This document shows positions 36,427 to 46,700 of a DNA stretch of 64,000 nt, in pieces. Each line of letters starts with the position of its first letter. Position 1 is the stretch's first letter. The stretch is taken from the NCBI RefSeq assembly GCF_003014695.1, contig NZ_PYAS01000010.1, positions 1 through 64,000 of the forward strand, in the 5' to 3' direction. Under the pieces are notes generated by a model that had not been told where the DNA came from, made no database searches, and saw only the letters and a program-made list of their open reading frames with translations. Source of the stretch: Dyadobacter jiangsuensis (lineage in GTDB: Bacteria > Bacteroidota > Bacteroidia > Cytophagales > Spirosomataceae). Made by a program: the position numbers and the translations under genes.

Positions 36427-39003
36427 TTAGGAATGCAATACTTCCGGCATATCCTTCCTGAAATCCTCTCCGTAAATCCGGTTATACTCGCGGGCGAAGT
36501 TCTCAAAAGTAGTTTTCGCCAGCGAGTGCTTACCCAAATGGGCCAATGCCTTGCATTTGAGGATCATCGCCTCTTCATTCACCGGATCAAAGTAAAACAC
36601 GTAATTGGCCAGCTTGACGAGAAATTCGGGGTCATCGGCAATTTTGACCGAAGCCGCATAACGCAGGTAAGCATCGACGATCTCATTGGAAATCTCGGAT
36701 TTGAAACTATCCAGCCATTCATACTCCACATTCGAAAGGAAATTCCCCCGCTTGGTAATGCTGGCAAGCTCAATGATACTTTGCTTGGTAAGCAGCTTAC
36801 GGTTTCCGAGTAATGTGAGGTAATGCATATAATCGACCTCGATCTTCTCAAAATCGATTTTGATCTTCCAGTAACCCGTCTCTTTCGATACCTGGCAATG
36901 CTTCATCTTGTCGAGGATCGCTTTCAGTTTTGCGATGTTTACCGACCGGTTGTTCCGTGCGCTTTCCGACGGCTTGTCGAACCAGAGCAGCTCCTTCAAT
37001 TTTTCCGAACTGATCCCGTCCCAACGGATAGAATAAAGCAATATGACCAGAAATAGCTCCTTCACGAGTGGACTGAATTGCTTGGTGATCTCATTCCCGT
37101 CCTCATCATACAGCTGCAAATTCCCGAACAGCAGGATGCAGCTTTTGTAAGGCACGGCCTTTTCGACAATCTCTTCTTCCACCGCCGGCTGTTCGGCTTC
37201 CGGCAGTGCTTCCAGCTCCGGCACGGGCCCGACTACCGGTGCCTTCGTCGCCTTTTGTTTGCCCAGTTGCCCCGGCATGTAACGGTAAAGCCAATACACC
37301 AGCAATGCAGCTGCGAAAAGCGCTCCGATAATCCATAAACTGCGCCCTGAAGAGCCGGCGGATGCAGCTGTTTGGGGAGCAACGTTTTCGAGTGGCGGGG
37401 CATAAAGCGAGTAAATAGCTACCCTGGTCTGCAAATTCGCATCCCGATACAGCGTCACGGCAACAAAACGCCCATTTGCCTTGTCGTAAAAAAGGTCGGC
37501 AAACGATTCTATATCAATAAATTGATAAGGCACCTTCGAACCTACGGGGGTAAACTCCGGACGATTGAGCGATCCCTTGATCAGCTGCAACTCGGAGCTG
37601 AACTGATGCTTTGGAAATATCAATGCATAATAAGAGCTATCCTGCTCATTGATAATCATCGAGTTACCAAATACAAAATCTTCTTTCGGCACTTTCAATT
37701 CATAAATCTTGCTGAATTTACGCTGCGCGCGATCGAAATAGAGTAAGTCGTACCAATTGCGCGGGTTGAGCATTTGCTGGCCTGTGGAGCTCCCATACCC
37801 GCCTATCACATACGCGCCTCCCTGCGTGGCCCCCAGCGCGGCCAGGTATCGCGGCGTAAAAACGGAATCCTTCAATGCAACCTGCTGCCATGTTCCTGAG
37901 GGCAGATGGTAACGCTGCACTTCCTTTTTATAGGCGAGATGCCCGTAACCTCCGAGCACATAAATGGAAGAATCCGCGGGCGAGAGAAATTTATTGGCGT
38001 GAAGGTAGTAGGTCTTGGCCTGGGCCGGAATGTCGTTCTTATTCCAGCTGCGGGTTACGGTATCAAAAGCTGTAACCTGCTTTTCGTTCAGAAAAATATT
38101 ATACAAGCGGTTCCTGCCAGTATCAAACAGCACCTGGTTATCTACATACACAGGCTGTTTCCCGCTTCGGTAAGGCATCGTTGCCAGCCGGTTCCCGGCC
38201 AGACTGAACCGCACGAGCGAATCCTGCCCCACCACAAACACGTTGCTGCTTTTTTCATCGAATCCTACCCGCACATAGCCTTTCAGCGTCACAGTTTGCA
38301 AAAGTTTCCATTCATAATGCAGCTTTTTGATCCAGATCGGGTGAGCTGCTACCGCGGCTTTTTGCCCGATGTCCTCCGTCGCTTTCATTCCGTCCGTTTC
38401 ATTCAACGGCCAGCGGTAAGCCACGCGTCCGTCTTCACGCAGTTCTACGTTCCGGATTTTCATCGGCGGCACATCGGTGGTGCGAAACTCCTTGTACTGA
38501 TTCGCGCCGAAAAGGATCTTGTAACACCCTTTCGTTACATACTTGACGGGTTGCGAAAAGCTGCGGTTTCCGTACACCACGGTAATCTGCTGTTTCTGCT
38601 TTTGGAAACGCAGCGTAATGCGGTTCCATTTGGCGAAGAGGTCATCTCCCTGGAAATCGAATGCGGTGGGTGAAAACTGCTCCCCGATGATGAGCTTGAA
38701 ATGGTCCTGATGAACGGAACTGTTGTCGTAAATCAGGTCGATATTCTGCTGGTCGTCCCCGATGACGCGAACGATATAGCCGAAATAGGTCTTTTTATTT
38801 CGCAGAAAGGACAGTTCAAAGCTCAGCTCGAAGTCTCCATCCAGGCAAATCGGTCCTTCCGGGCTCAGGTCGAGTCCTGTCCGTTTGTCCTGCACCGCCT
38901 CAAAGCTCTCGAAACCAAGCCCATAAGACTGGCCTCTCGCCCGAAAAGCGATGACTGACAATACAATTAACCAAAAACAAAAGAGAATAGACCTGAATTT
39001 CAT
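36427..39003 (-). CDS. Transmembrane one-component regulator: Kelch-like sensor with SARP/BTAD output
   Basis: An 858-residue protein. It has a signal peptide (about 1-24), a LamG/concanavalin-like sandwich (25-230), a Kelch-type beta-propeller (about 235-540; repeats include YVLGGYGHLAY and YVIGGYGSSTG), and one membrane helix (about 555-577, IIGALFAAALLVYWLYRY). The cytoplasmic winged-helix plus TPR-like output (about 616-858; ILLFGNLQLYDEDGNEITKQFSPLVKELF, NIAKLKAILDKMK) looks like the OmpR-type DNA-binding and BTAD domains of SARP activators. It may sense an extracytoplasmic ligand, perhaps a glycan, and bind DNA directly. It is divergent from the GH92 gene, its likely target. ATG 39003 gives the signal peptide. 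Confidence 0.78.
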   Translation of the reverse strand: MKFRSILFCFWLIVLSVIAFRARGQSYGLGFESFEAVQDKRTGLDLSPEGPICLDGDFELSFELSFLRNKKTYFGYIVRVIGDDQQNIDLIYDNSSVHQDHFKLIIGEQFSPTAFDFQGDDLFAKWNRITLRFQKQKQQITVVYGNRSFSQPVKYVTKGCYKILFGANQYKEFRTTDVPPMKIRNVELREDGRVAYRWPLNETDGMKATEDIGQKAAVAAHPIWIKKLHYEWKLLQTVTLKGYVRVGFDEKSSNVFVVGQDSLVRFSLAGNRLATMPYRSGKQPVYVDNQVLFDTGRNRLYNIFLNEKQVTAFDTVTRSWNKNDIPAQAKTYYLHANKFLSPADSSIYVLGGYGHLAYKKEVQRYHLPSGTWQQVALKDSVFTPRYLAALGATQGGAYVIGGYGSSTGQQMLNPRNWYDLLYFDRAQRKFSKIYELKVPKEDFVFGNSMIINEQDSSYYALIFPKHQFSSELQLIKGSLNRPEFTPVGSKVPYQFIDIESFADLFYDKANGRFVAVTLYRDANLQTRVAIYSLYAPPLENVAPQTAASAGSSGRSLWIIGALFAAALLVYWLYRYMPGQLGKQKATKAPVVGPVPELEALPEAEQPAVEEEIVEKAVPYKSCILLFGNLQLYDEDGNEITKQFSPLVKELFLVILLYSIRWDGISSEKLKELLWFDKPSESARNNRSVNIAKLKAILDKMKHCQVSKETGYWKIKIDFEKIEVDYMHYLTLLGNRKLLTKQSIIELASITKRGNFLSNVEYEWLDSFKSEISNEIVDAYLRYAASVKIADDPEFLVKLANYVFYFDPVNEEAMILKCKALAHLGKHSLAKTTFENFAREYNRIYGEDFRKDMPEVLHS

Positions 39004-39121
39004 AAGAGCGGGTTGGCGGGAAAACTGTAAAAAGTTTTCTCCTGGCAATGCATTTAAGGGTTCTGTTAATCGATTGTTAAGCTTTTCTTAAGTAACGCGC
39101 GTTTAATTCGTGTTCGTTTCG

Positions 39122-39129
39122 CAAAACTA
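39122..39129 (-). promoter_or_regulatory. -7 element TAGTTTTG upstream of the Kelch/SARP gene
   Basis: On the minus strand TAGTTTTG fits TAnnTTTG exactly. No well-spaced -33 TTG is seen. The start would be near 39118, giving a 115-base leader. The rest of the 39004-39299 divergent spacer shows no clear plus-strand promoter. Confidence 0.45.
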
Positions 39130-39299
39130 CACTTGCACGATATCAATTTAAAGTTAAACAATAACCAGGGTTTTTAATAACCCGCCGAAGAGAGGCGAAT
39201 ATTTCCAGGAAAGCCCGGTACATACCGGTATATATACTTTTTAAAACCATAACCAACCAAAACACAAGCGCCGAAACTGTCATTAAAATTTGATTAAGC

Positions 39300-41546
39300 A
39301 TGATTCAACCCTTTAAAAAACTGACTAATTACTCGTTCATACTTGCTTTTTGTTTGCATTCTTTAACCAGTCCCGCACAAAAGAGTCCTGAAAAAGATAA
39401 CCTGCAATATGTCGACCTGCGCATCGGAAACGTAGGCCAGCTCCTGGAACCTACACGGCCTACCGTACAGCTGCCCAATCAAATGATGCGCATGTTTCCC
39501 GTCCGTCAGGATTACCTCGACGACCAGATTTCGAGCTTTCCGGCCATCATCGTATCCCATCGGCTCGGCCAGGCATTTGCATTGCGCCCCAGCATTCAGC
39601 CGGTCAGCGCCGCCTCCTGGAAGCACAAAATGGCTTACGATCACGACCTGGAAGTGCTCCGACCCTATTATTACTCCACTTATCTGATTGACGACGAAGT
39701 AAAAGTAGAATTTGTCCCCGGTAAAAAGGCCGGCATTTATCGCTTTGAATTTCCGAAGAATAGCTCAAAAAGCATCCTTTTCGATCAGTACAACAACGGA
39801 GAGGGAAGCTGGAAATTCACGGGAGGAAAGGAAATAATCGCCCGTGAGATTTACCATGACGATATCCCTGTTTACCTCTATGGAACATTCAGTGAGGTGG
39901 GCAAAACAGGTTCGCTTCAAGGCGAAAATGTGGTATCCGGCGATGAAGCAAAAGGAAAGAAAACCAAAGCCTACATTACATTCCCAGGTAATGCTTCCGC
40001 AATCGAATTTCGTTACGCGATTTCATTCGTAAGCGCCGAACAGGCGAAGAAAAACTTTGAAACAGAGGTAAAAAACACCGGATTCGATGAGCTGAAAAAA
40101 GCGGGGGAGCAAATTTGGACAAAAACAATCGGACAGATCCGTGTAGAAGGCGGTACCGAGGCGCAGAAACGGAGCTTCTACTCCTCGCTCTACCGTACCT
40201 ACGAGCGCATGGTGGATATTTCGGAAGACAATCAGTATTACAGCGGTTATGACAAAAAGATCCACACGAGCAACCGGCCGTTTTATGTAGACGACTGGAC
40301 TTGGGACACTTACCTCGCGCACCACCCGCTGCGTGTGATCCTGAACCCGGCGCAGGAGGAGGACATGCTGCAATCATTTGTGCATATGTACGAGCAAAGC
40401 GGCTGGATGCCTACATTTCCGGTGCTTTTCGGCGACCACGCGTGTATGAACGGCTTCCATTCGTCGGTAACCTTGCTGGACGGCTACCGCAAAGGCCTTC
40501 GAAACTTTGATATTGCCAAAGCTTACGAAGGCATGAAAAAGAATGCGGAACAAGCGACCATGCTTCCATGGCGCAACGGCCCTAAATGCGAACTCGACGA
40601 CATTTATCATACCAAAGGCTTCTTCCCGGCACTTACTCCGGGTGAAAAAGAAACGGTAAAGCTGGTCGATGGCTTTGAAAAGCGCCAGGCAGTGGCGGTT
40701 ACCCTCGGCGGCAGCTATGACGACTGGGCAGTGGGGCAACTGGCAAAGGACCTCGGCAAACCTGCCGATTTTCAGAAATTCAACGCGCGGGCGACCAACT
40801 ACAAAAATCTTTGGAACGAAGAAAAGCAAATGTTCATCCCCAAAGACAGCCAGGGCAAATGGATTGCCATCGATCCTAAATTCGACGGCGGAATGGGTGG
40901 CCGCGATTTTTATGATGAAAACAATGGCTGGACCTACAAATGGCAGGTGCAGCACGATGTGAACGGGCTCATCAGTTTAATGGGAGGCAAAAAGAAATTC
41001 GAAAGCGGCCTCGATCAGCTCTACCGGGAGGGACTCGGGCGCAGCAAATACGAGTTCTGGGGCAAATTCCCTGACGCCACCGGCCTCGTGGGCCAGTACT
41101 CAATGGGTAATGAGCCAAGTTTCCACATTCCCTACCTTTACAACTTCACCGATTCCCCCTGGAAAACGCAGAAGCGCATTCGCTTCCTCCTTGATGTCTG
41201 GTTCAAAGACAACATTTTCGGGATTCCCGGCGATGAAGACGGAGGCGGTATGACAGCATTTGTCGTATTCTCTTCTATGGGCTTCTATCCGATCACACCC
41301 GGTTTGCCAGTGTACACAATCGGTAGCCCTGTTTTCGAGAAGGTTACGATCGATTTGCCCAACGGAAAGGAATTTAAAGTAATCGCTAAAAACTGCTCGG
41401 TGATCAACAAGTACATTCAAAGTGCCAAAATGAACGGGAAAGCATTGAATGTGCCTACATTCACCCACGAAGAACTCGTGAACGGCGGTACGCTCGAACT
41501 GGAAATGTGCCCGCTGCCGAATAAGAGCTGGGGAATGGGGAGGTGA
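39300..41546 (+). CDS. GH92 family glycoside hydrolase (alpha-mannosidase type)
   Basis: A 748-residue exported enzyme (signal peptide ending about residue 26, SPA-QK). It has the GH92 N-terminal beta-sandwich (YVDLRIGNVGQLLEP ... YYSTYLIDDEVKVEF) and the C-terminal (alpha/alpha)6 domain with the signature blocks DDWTWDTYLAHHPL, GNEPSFHIPYLYNFT and PGDEDGGGMTAFVVFSSMGFYP. GH92 enzymes are calcium-dependent exo-acting alpha-mannosidases; the glutamate in GNEPSFH and the aspartate in PGDEDGGG are the catalytic-site positions. The linkage cannot be told from sequence. It stands alone, divergent from the Kelch/SARP regulator. Confidence 0.93.
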   Translation: MIQPFKKLTNYSFILAFCLHSLTSPAQKSPEKDNLQYVDLRIGNVGQLLEPTRPTVQLPNQMMRMFPVRQDYLDDQISSFPAIIVSHRLGQAFALRPSIQPVSAASWKHKMAYDHDLEVLRPYYYSTYLIDDEVKVEFVPGKKAGIYRFEFPKNSSKSILFDQYNNGEGSWKFTGGKEIIAREIYHDDIPVYLYGTFSEVGKTGSLQGENVVSGDEAKGKKTKAYITFPGNASAIEFRYAISFVSAEQAKKNFETEVKNTGFDELKKAGEQIWTKTIGQIRVEGGTEAQKRSFYSSLYRTYERMVDISEDNQYYSGYDKKIHTSNRPFYVDDWTWDTYLAHHPLRVILNPAQEEDMLQSFVHMYEQSGWMPTFPVLFGDHACMNGFHSSVTLLDGYRKGLRNFDIAKAYEGMKKNAEQATMLPWRNGPKCELDDIYHTKGFFPALTPGEKETVKLVDGFEKRQAVAVTLGGSYDDWAVGQLAKDLGKPADFQKFNARATNYKNLWNEEKQMFIPKDSQGKWIAIDPKFDGGMGGRDFYDENNGWTYKWQVQHDVNGLISLMGGKKKFESGLDQLYREGLGRSKYEFWGKFPDATGLVGQYSMGNEPSFHIPYLYNFTDSPWKTQKRIRFLLDVWFKDNIFGIPGDEDGGGMTAFVVFSSMGFYPITPGLPVYTIGSPVFEKVTIDLPNGKEFKVIAKNCSVINKYIQSAKMNGKALNVPTFTHEELVNGGTLELEMCPLPNKSWGMGR

Positions 41547-41570
41547 ATGGGAAGTTTATAGCCGAGAGTA

Positions 41571-41800
41571 GTCAGGGGTGGTCAAGTATTGTCAGAAGTA
41601 GTCAAGTGTAGTCAAGGATCGTCATTGGGTTAAGTTAGTAATCACTCCTGACCATACCTGACCACTCATGACTATACCTGACTACTCATGACCATACCCG
41701 ACTTCTCATGACCATACCCGACTTCTCATGACCATACCTGACTACTCATGACCATACCTGACTACTCATGACTACTCCTGACCTCTCATGACAACTTCTG
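41571..41800. repeat. Inverted decamer repeat arrays between convergent genes
   Basis: 41571-41630 is six tandem 10-mers beginning GTCA (such as GTCAGGGGTG, GTCAGAAGTA, GTCAAGTGTA). 41641-41800 is eight tandem copies of a 20-bp unit, ACTACTCATGACCATACCTG with small changes, which is the same decamer family on the other strand. The arrays face each other and could form a long stem-loop. The last units overlap the end of the AraC gene, including its stop codon. There are no unique spacers, so it is not CRISPR. Confidence 0.85.
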
Positions 41801-42796
41801 ATACCCCGCCGGCGTGGTTCCCGTCCAGCGCTTGAACGCCCGGGAAAACGCGCTCAACTCATTGTATCCCAACATATAGGAGATTTCCTTCACATAATAC
41901 CCTCCGCTTTCCAGGTAATGCAGCGCCAAGGACTTACGCACATCATCGGCGAGGTCCTGGTAGGTAACCTGCTCGTCTTTCAATCTTCGTTGGAGACTGC
42001 GCGGGCTCACATTAAAATTCGCCGCCATTTCTTCCAGCGAGACGATACCCAGGTAGGCATTTTTTAACAAATACTGCTGCACCTTGTCCTGCCAGGAACC
42101 GCTTCCAACCTTGCCGGATGCCGCTGAGCCTACTTTCTGTAACAGGCTTTCCTGCAAAGCATAATTGGCGGTGAGTATCGGCATATCCCAGTATTTTTTG
42201 TCAAAAGAAATCGCATAATCATTGTCTGACCGTGTAGGCGCGCAGCGCAGGATTCGTTCCAGCTCCGGGGCGGCGGCTTCAGCAAATGGCATCGTGACGC
42301 GCTCCGGGCGTATACGTGCGAGGATGAGACCGTCGAGCTCATGTACCGCGAAAACGAGGAAGAAACTGGTCATTTGTCCAAATGCAAACGGGGAAGCCGC
42401 GCGGCGGTTTTCATCCGGATGCAGACGGAGCGTAAATGCCTGCGCGTCGTGCTCGATGGACATTTCAAACAAATCGGTGATGAGCGGTGCGAGGGCGACG
42501 GCGTGTTCAACACCCTGACCGACCGTGGTACTGCTTTTGATAATCTCGCCCACAGCTCCCAATGCCGCCAACTGCAACGACTCGCCCAAATGAAGCCCAA
42601 ACAACGGATCGTTACTCAGGTGACAGGCATTCAGCCACAGATCGTTGAATTGCTTCGGACCTATCTCAAAATTCCCACCGGGTGTGAGCGTTCCCAGCTC
42701 GATACCCGAAAGACGGCAAAGTTTTTCCAGCGGAAGGTCGCGCTGGGCGGCATACGCCACGAATGCGAGGACGAATTGTTTTTGCTGATCGTTCAT
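41786..42796 (-). CDS. AraC family transcriptional regulator (Arabinose_bd type)
   Basis: A 336-residue cytoplasmic regulator of the OruR/ArgR-like AraC group. The N-terminal domain (about 10-190; FNDLWLNACHLSNDPLFGLHLGESLQLAALGAVG) is the ligand-binding PF12625 type. The C-terminal part (about 235-335) holds two helix-turn-helix motifs (VSLEEMAANFNVSPRSLQRRLKDE and VKEISYMLGYNELSAFSRAFKRWTG). The effector and targets are unknown. Its final codons lie within the decamer repeat array. A terminator-like hairpin precedes it on its own strand. Confidence 0.9.
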   Translation of the reverse strand: MNDQQKQFVLAFVAYAAQRDLPLEKLCRLSGIELGTLTPGGNFEIGPKQFNDLWLNACHLSNDPLFGLHLGESLQLAALGAVGEIIKSSTTVGQGVEHAVALAPLITDLFEMSIEHDAQAFTLRLHPDENRRAASPFAFGQMTSFFLVFAVHELDGLILARIRPERVTMPFAEAAAPELERILRCAPTRSDNDYAISFDKKYWDMPILTANYALQESLLQKVGSAASGKVGSGSWQDKVQQYLLKNAYLGIVSLEEMAANFNVSPRSLQRRLKDEQVTYQDLADDVRKSLALHYLESGGYYVKEISYMLGYNELSAFSRAFKRWTGTTPAGYQKLS

Positions 42797-42874
42797 AGGG
42801 TAAATTTAACCGACCCATTCTGAACACGAAAGCCCTTGTCGTATAATGGTAAGCGATTGTCGCCTCGTAACCCC

Positions 42875-42937
42875 TTAAAATAAAATAGCCCTCCGGCAGC
42901 ACCGGAAGGATATTTATGATACTCAACGTTAATTAAT
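42875..42937 (-). ncRNA. Possible small RNA or attenuated leader upstream of the AraC gene
   Basis: On the minus strand a -7 element TAAATTTG (42941-42948) predicts a start near 42937. About 30-50 bases later CCTTCCGG/CCGGAGGG forms a hairpin followed by the U-rich tract CTATTTTATTTT. A transcript of about 60 bases would end there, either as a small RNA or as attenuation of the AraC message whose ATG is at 42796. Confidence 0.4.
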
Positions 42938-42987
42938 GCACAAATTTACTATGTATACAACAGTGTGCTTATAGAGTTAAAACGTTG

Positions 42988-43008
42988 CAAGCGTAGATAC
43001 ATTTCTAC
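42988..43008. promoter_or_regulatory. Operator-like motif CAAGCGTAG-N8-CTAC, copy 1
   Basis: The palindromic core GTAG-N8-CTAC (42993-43008) preceded by CAAGC recurs at 46966-46986. Here its centre lies about 43 bases before the predicted start of the response-regulator gene at 43080. Confidence 0.55.
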
Positions 43009-43031
43009 AACCCGAAGCTTCAATAAATTTC

Positions 43032-43039
43032 TAGATTTG
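43032..43039 (+). promoter_or_regulatory. -7 element TAGATTTG of the response-regulator gene
   Basis: A perfect TAnnTTTG match, 40 bases before the ATG at 43080. No -33 TTG is found at proper spacing, which fits an activator-dependent promoter with the GTAG-N8-CTAC motif upstream. Confidence 0.55.
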
Positions 43040-43079
43040 TGAGTTATCCACTAATGTCCTTTCCCTTGATTAACTGTTT

Positions 43080-43715
43080 ATGAAGATATTGATCGTCGAA
43101 GACCATCCTCTGATCCGGATGGGGCTGAAACTTCTCATTTCTGAAACTGACTCAAAAGCCACTGTTACCCAATGTGATACATTCCCGGAGGGCCTTATTT
43201 TGCTGGACCAGGAGCGATTTGATCTCCTGATTCTGGACATCGATATTCCGGGTGGAGAGAATATCAAAATGATGAACATGATCCGCAGTAAGCAGCCGGA
43301 TATCATCATCCTGATACATTCGGGGTACGACGAACAGGTGTACGCATTGCCCTACATCAAAGCGGGCGCCAATGGTTTTCTTTCCAAACAAGCCTCGCAC
43401 GACGAGTTTAAGGCCGCACTGAAGGCCGTCATGAGCAAAGGCAAATATGTGAGCTACCAGGTACAGCAAATCCTGCTTAATACCATCAAAGACAACAATT
43501 TCGGCAAGGTAATGAACCCTATTACCAGCCTCTCGCCCAACGAAATGCGTGTGATGCAGCTACTCACCGAAGGCAAATGGACGAAGGAAATCGCGGCGAT
43601 CATGAATGTGAAAGAAAATACTGTGAGCACTTACAAACGGCGCATTTTCAACAAGTTGGACGTGGTCGACTCGATTGAACTTTCCAAAAAAGTCTCGCTC
43701 CTCAAACAGTTCTAG
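43080..43715 (+). CDS. LuxR/NarL-type response regulator
   Basis: A 211-residue DNA-binding response regulator. The receiver (1-120) has acidic residues E7-D8, phospho-acceptor D53 (ILDIDIPGG) and the conserved lysine in FLSKQASHDE. The LuxR-type HTH (about 145-205) is LSPNEMRVMQLLTEGKWTKEIA followed by NVKENTVSTYKRRIFNKL. It converges on the beta-propeller kinase gene with a 14-bp overlap and is probably its partner. A close paralogue sits on the other side of that kinase (47228). Confidence 0.92.
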   Translation: MKILIVEDHPLIRMGLKLLISETDSKATVTQCDTFPEGLILLDQERFDLLILDIDIPGGENIKMMNMIRSKQPDIIILIHSGYDEQVYALPYIKAGANGFLSKQASHDEFKAALKAVMSKGKYVSYQVQQILLNTIKDNNFGKVMNPITSLSPNEMRVMQLLTEGKWTKEIAAIMNVKENTVSTYKRRIFNKLDVVDSIELSKKVSLLKQF

Positions 43716-46700
43716 CCGCATTGAATTGCAGGGTAAAGCAGGTTTGCGACGCTTCGCTGCTCACGTGCAGCTTTACATCGATCAGCACAGCTACCTCCTT
43801 GACAATCAGCAACCCAAGGCCCGTTTTCCGTCCGAGCGGCCGCATTTCCCCGTCGGCTTCTTCGCGGTCGGGCGTGTTGATAATGTCGATCACGTGAAGC
43901 GGAATACCCGCTCCTGAGTTGGAAATGTACATGATCACACCGGAACCTGCATCTCCAGTCGCCGTTACGCTGATGGTACCGTTGTGCGTAAATTTGACAG
44001 CATTGTCGAGCAGGTTATGGACCATAATAGCCAGCATTTGAGCATCCGAGGGGACGGTCAGGTCCGCGGGGACTTCGTTTTCAAAAACATTGCCCTTTTG
44101 TTCACTGGCAGTTTTAAATAGTTCGTATTTATTATCGACCAGCTGCCTGAGCGCCACATTTTCGAACTGAATGCTGTTGCCGTATACATGCACTTTGATG
44201 TAGTCGAGCAAGCCGCGCAGCAGGTCGCTCATGCGGCGTGAGGAGTTTGAAATCACCTGCCCTATTTCCGAAACCACTCCCAGCTCACCCTTGTCGATCA
44301 TAGCGGGGATCGAGCCCGAGGTGATCATAATGTAGTTCAACGGAGATTGAATATCGTGCGTCATCGAGGCCAGCAGCCTCGAAAGCATATGCAATTGCCG
44401 GCCCATTTCGTTCTTCGATTCCTCCACGTCACGCAGCGCGAGGTTCAGGCTTTCGGTACGTTTCGCAACGATTTCTTCCAGCCGCGCCTTTTCTTTCGAT
44501 ATTTTACGCAGTCGGAAGCTGTTATACAGGTAAAAACCTCCCGCCACCGCCAGCGCGAACAGGATCTTTGCCCACCAGGTCTGGTACCAGAGCGGCGGTA
44601 CAATAACACAGATTTCCCGGATCGTATGATTGTCTTTCCCGAAGCCATTCACTTTGCGCACCAGCAGCGTATGCCTGCCATGTCCCAGGTTCGAAAACAC
44701 AATACTGAAATCGTTGCTCTGGATCGGAATCCAGTCCGAAGCCTGCACCGGCTCACCCTCATCCAGAAGCGCGTAGGAAAGGTTGAGATTATATGCATCA
44801 CCGTAATAGGGCGTCGAAAAGAAAAACCGCGCCTGCACCGGATTGGCAGGTAAGACCAGCGTATCGCCCAAGCCTGTAAGCCATTGCCTGTTCACCAGGA
44901 TCCTGTCCAGCACGATGCCCGCCGACGGTACTTTCGTGATCACCTTATCCGGCTGGAACCAGATTAGCCCATTAAGCGATGGCAGCGAAATGGTGCCGTC
45001 ACTCAGCGTCGAGGCGCAAGGCTGGCATCCGCCATTAAATTCGTTCGTCAGGAATCCTTCTTCTTTCGCGTGGTAAAGGTAAAACAGGTCGAAAGGCACC
45101 CGCACGTAGTCGAGCAGATCTTTAACCGCTATCTGGAAAAGTCCTTTATCCGTAGGTATCCAGAAAAACCCATGTCCATCGTTCACAATGCAATGCGGGC
45201 TCCCCAGGTAGCGGTTCCGGTCGAGCGGAAAGCGGGTGAGTTTGTTATTTTCGTACATCAACAACCCCTCGCCATTGGCAGTCATCCAAACCCGGTTGGC
45301 ATTATCCACATAAAGGCTCTTGATATAAATCCCATCCGTACTTTTGATCAGCCTGGCCCCTCCCGAATGGCGATTGAAAATATACAAACCGGTGGTTGTC
45401 GCCACGAGCATATCATCACCCAATGTCTGCAAATAGGTTCCCTTGATGGCTTCCTTCACCAACTTCGGCTGCGGGTCCTTTTCTGAAGGGTCCAACGTAT
45501 AAATTCCCTTGGTGCCCGTCGCGATCCACACCTTCCCGTTCTGATCGGGATAAATATGCTTGATTTCCGTATGAAAGTTCAATTTATACAACACCCGATT
45601 AGCCTCCACGTCGACCCGATACAGGAAATCACCCATTTTTATCCAGAGCAAACCTTGCTTATCGTAAAACAAGCTGCGTTTGTCACCCGTGTACAACCCT
45701 TCCAGAACCGGCACTTTCCTGGTGGTAGTCTGGCCCGTAACCGGATCTTTGCCGAGCACCATGCCCATCGCCGTAAGTATACTCATGCCGCGTATGGGTA
45801 CCGTTGCATAATAAACGTTTGCAATATCGGGCTCCGGGGATGTCAATGCCTCAAATGGCTGTTTCGTCAATACAAACAAGCCCTTGGACGGGCTACCGAG
45901 AAATAGTGTTTCCGTGGCAGGATCGCGATACACCGACTGGATCACCTGCTCGTCAAGATCGTACCCGTCCAGCACCAGCCGCGTCGTAAGCCCGCGTTTT
46001 CTTGTTTCGGTGACGGCATACAGCTTTTTACGATGGTAAAAGAAGAGTTGGTCGGAAGTAATATTCCAAAAGACCTTCATGCCCTCAAATTCGCCATTGT
46101 ATTGGTTATCGCGAAGCATATCTCCATCAATAGATACCGGCCGCGCACCTTGTGCGTTGATTCCAAGCACTTTGCTACCTTCACCGGCATAATACAATTT
46201 ATCTCCCAGCATAAAGTAATTCCACCACAACGGCAGCGTGTCGGTTGCAAACGCCGTTTGATATAACTTGCGCTCACCATGGTACAACTGTACGGAAGCG
46301 CTATCGATAACGTAGTACTTCCCTTCTCCGTAACTATCGGGAATGATATAGTAGCTCGGGCGGGCGACATCCCGCAGGTAGGTAGGGATTCCCACAGAAA
46401 TAAGCGTATGGGGGTTGCCGTTATTGAAATGCGAGAGCGTCCGGATTTTGTTTTGATAATAAAGCGAATCAACTTTCGCGATACCGTGCTCGATCTTCAC
46501 AAACTGATTATAATCCGCTGCCGCGTAAATTTCCTGCCCAGGCTTTTGCTGGCCAGGGCGCCCGGCCCCGGTTGCATTCATTGACGGCGACAGCATGTAA
46601 AAACGGTTGCTCGTCGTGCCCACAAATGATTTATCGAACACATTAAACCGCTGGCCGTCAAAACGCGCAAGGCCGTTCTCGGTAGCGATCCAGACAAAGC

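Noticed and set aside
41641-41800. CRISPR array
   Set aside because: The repeat is continuous with a 20-bp period and no unique spacers, and there are no cas genes.
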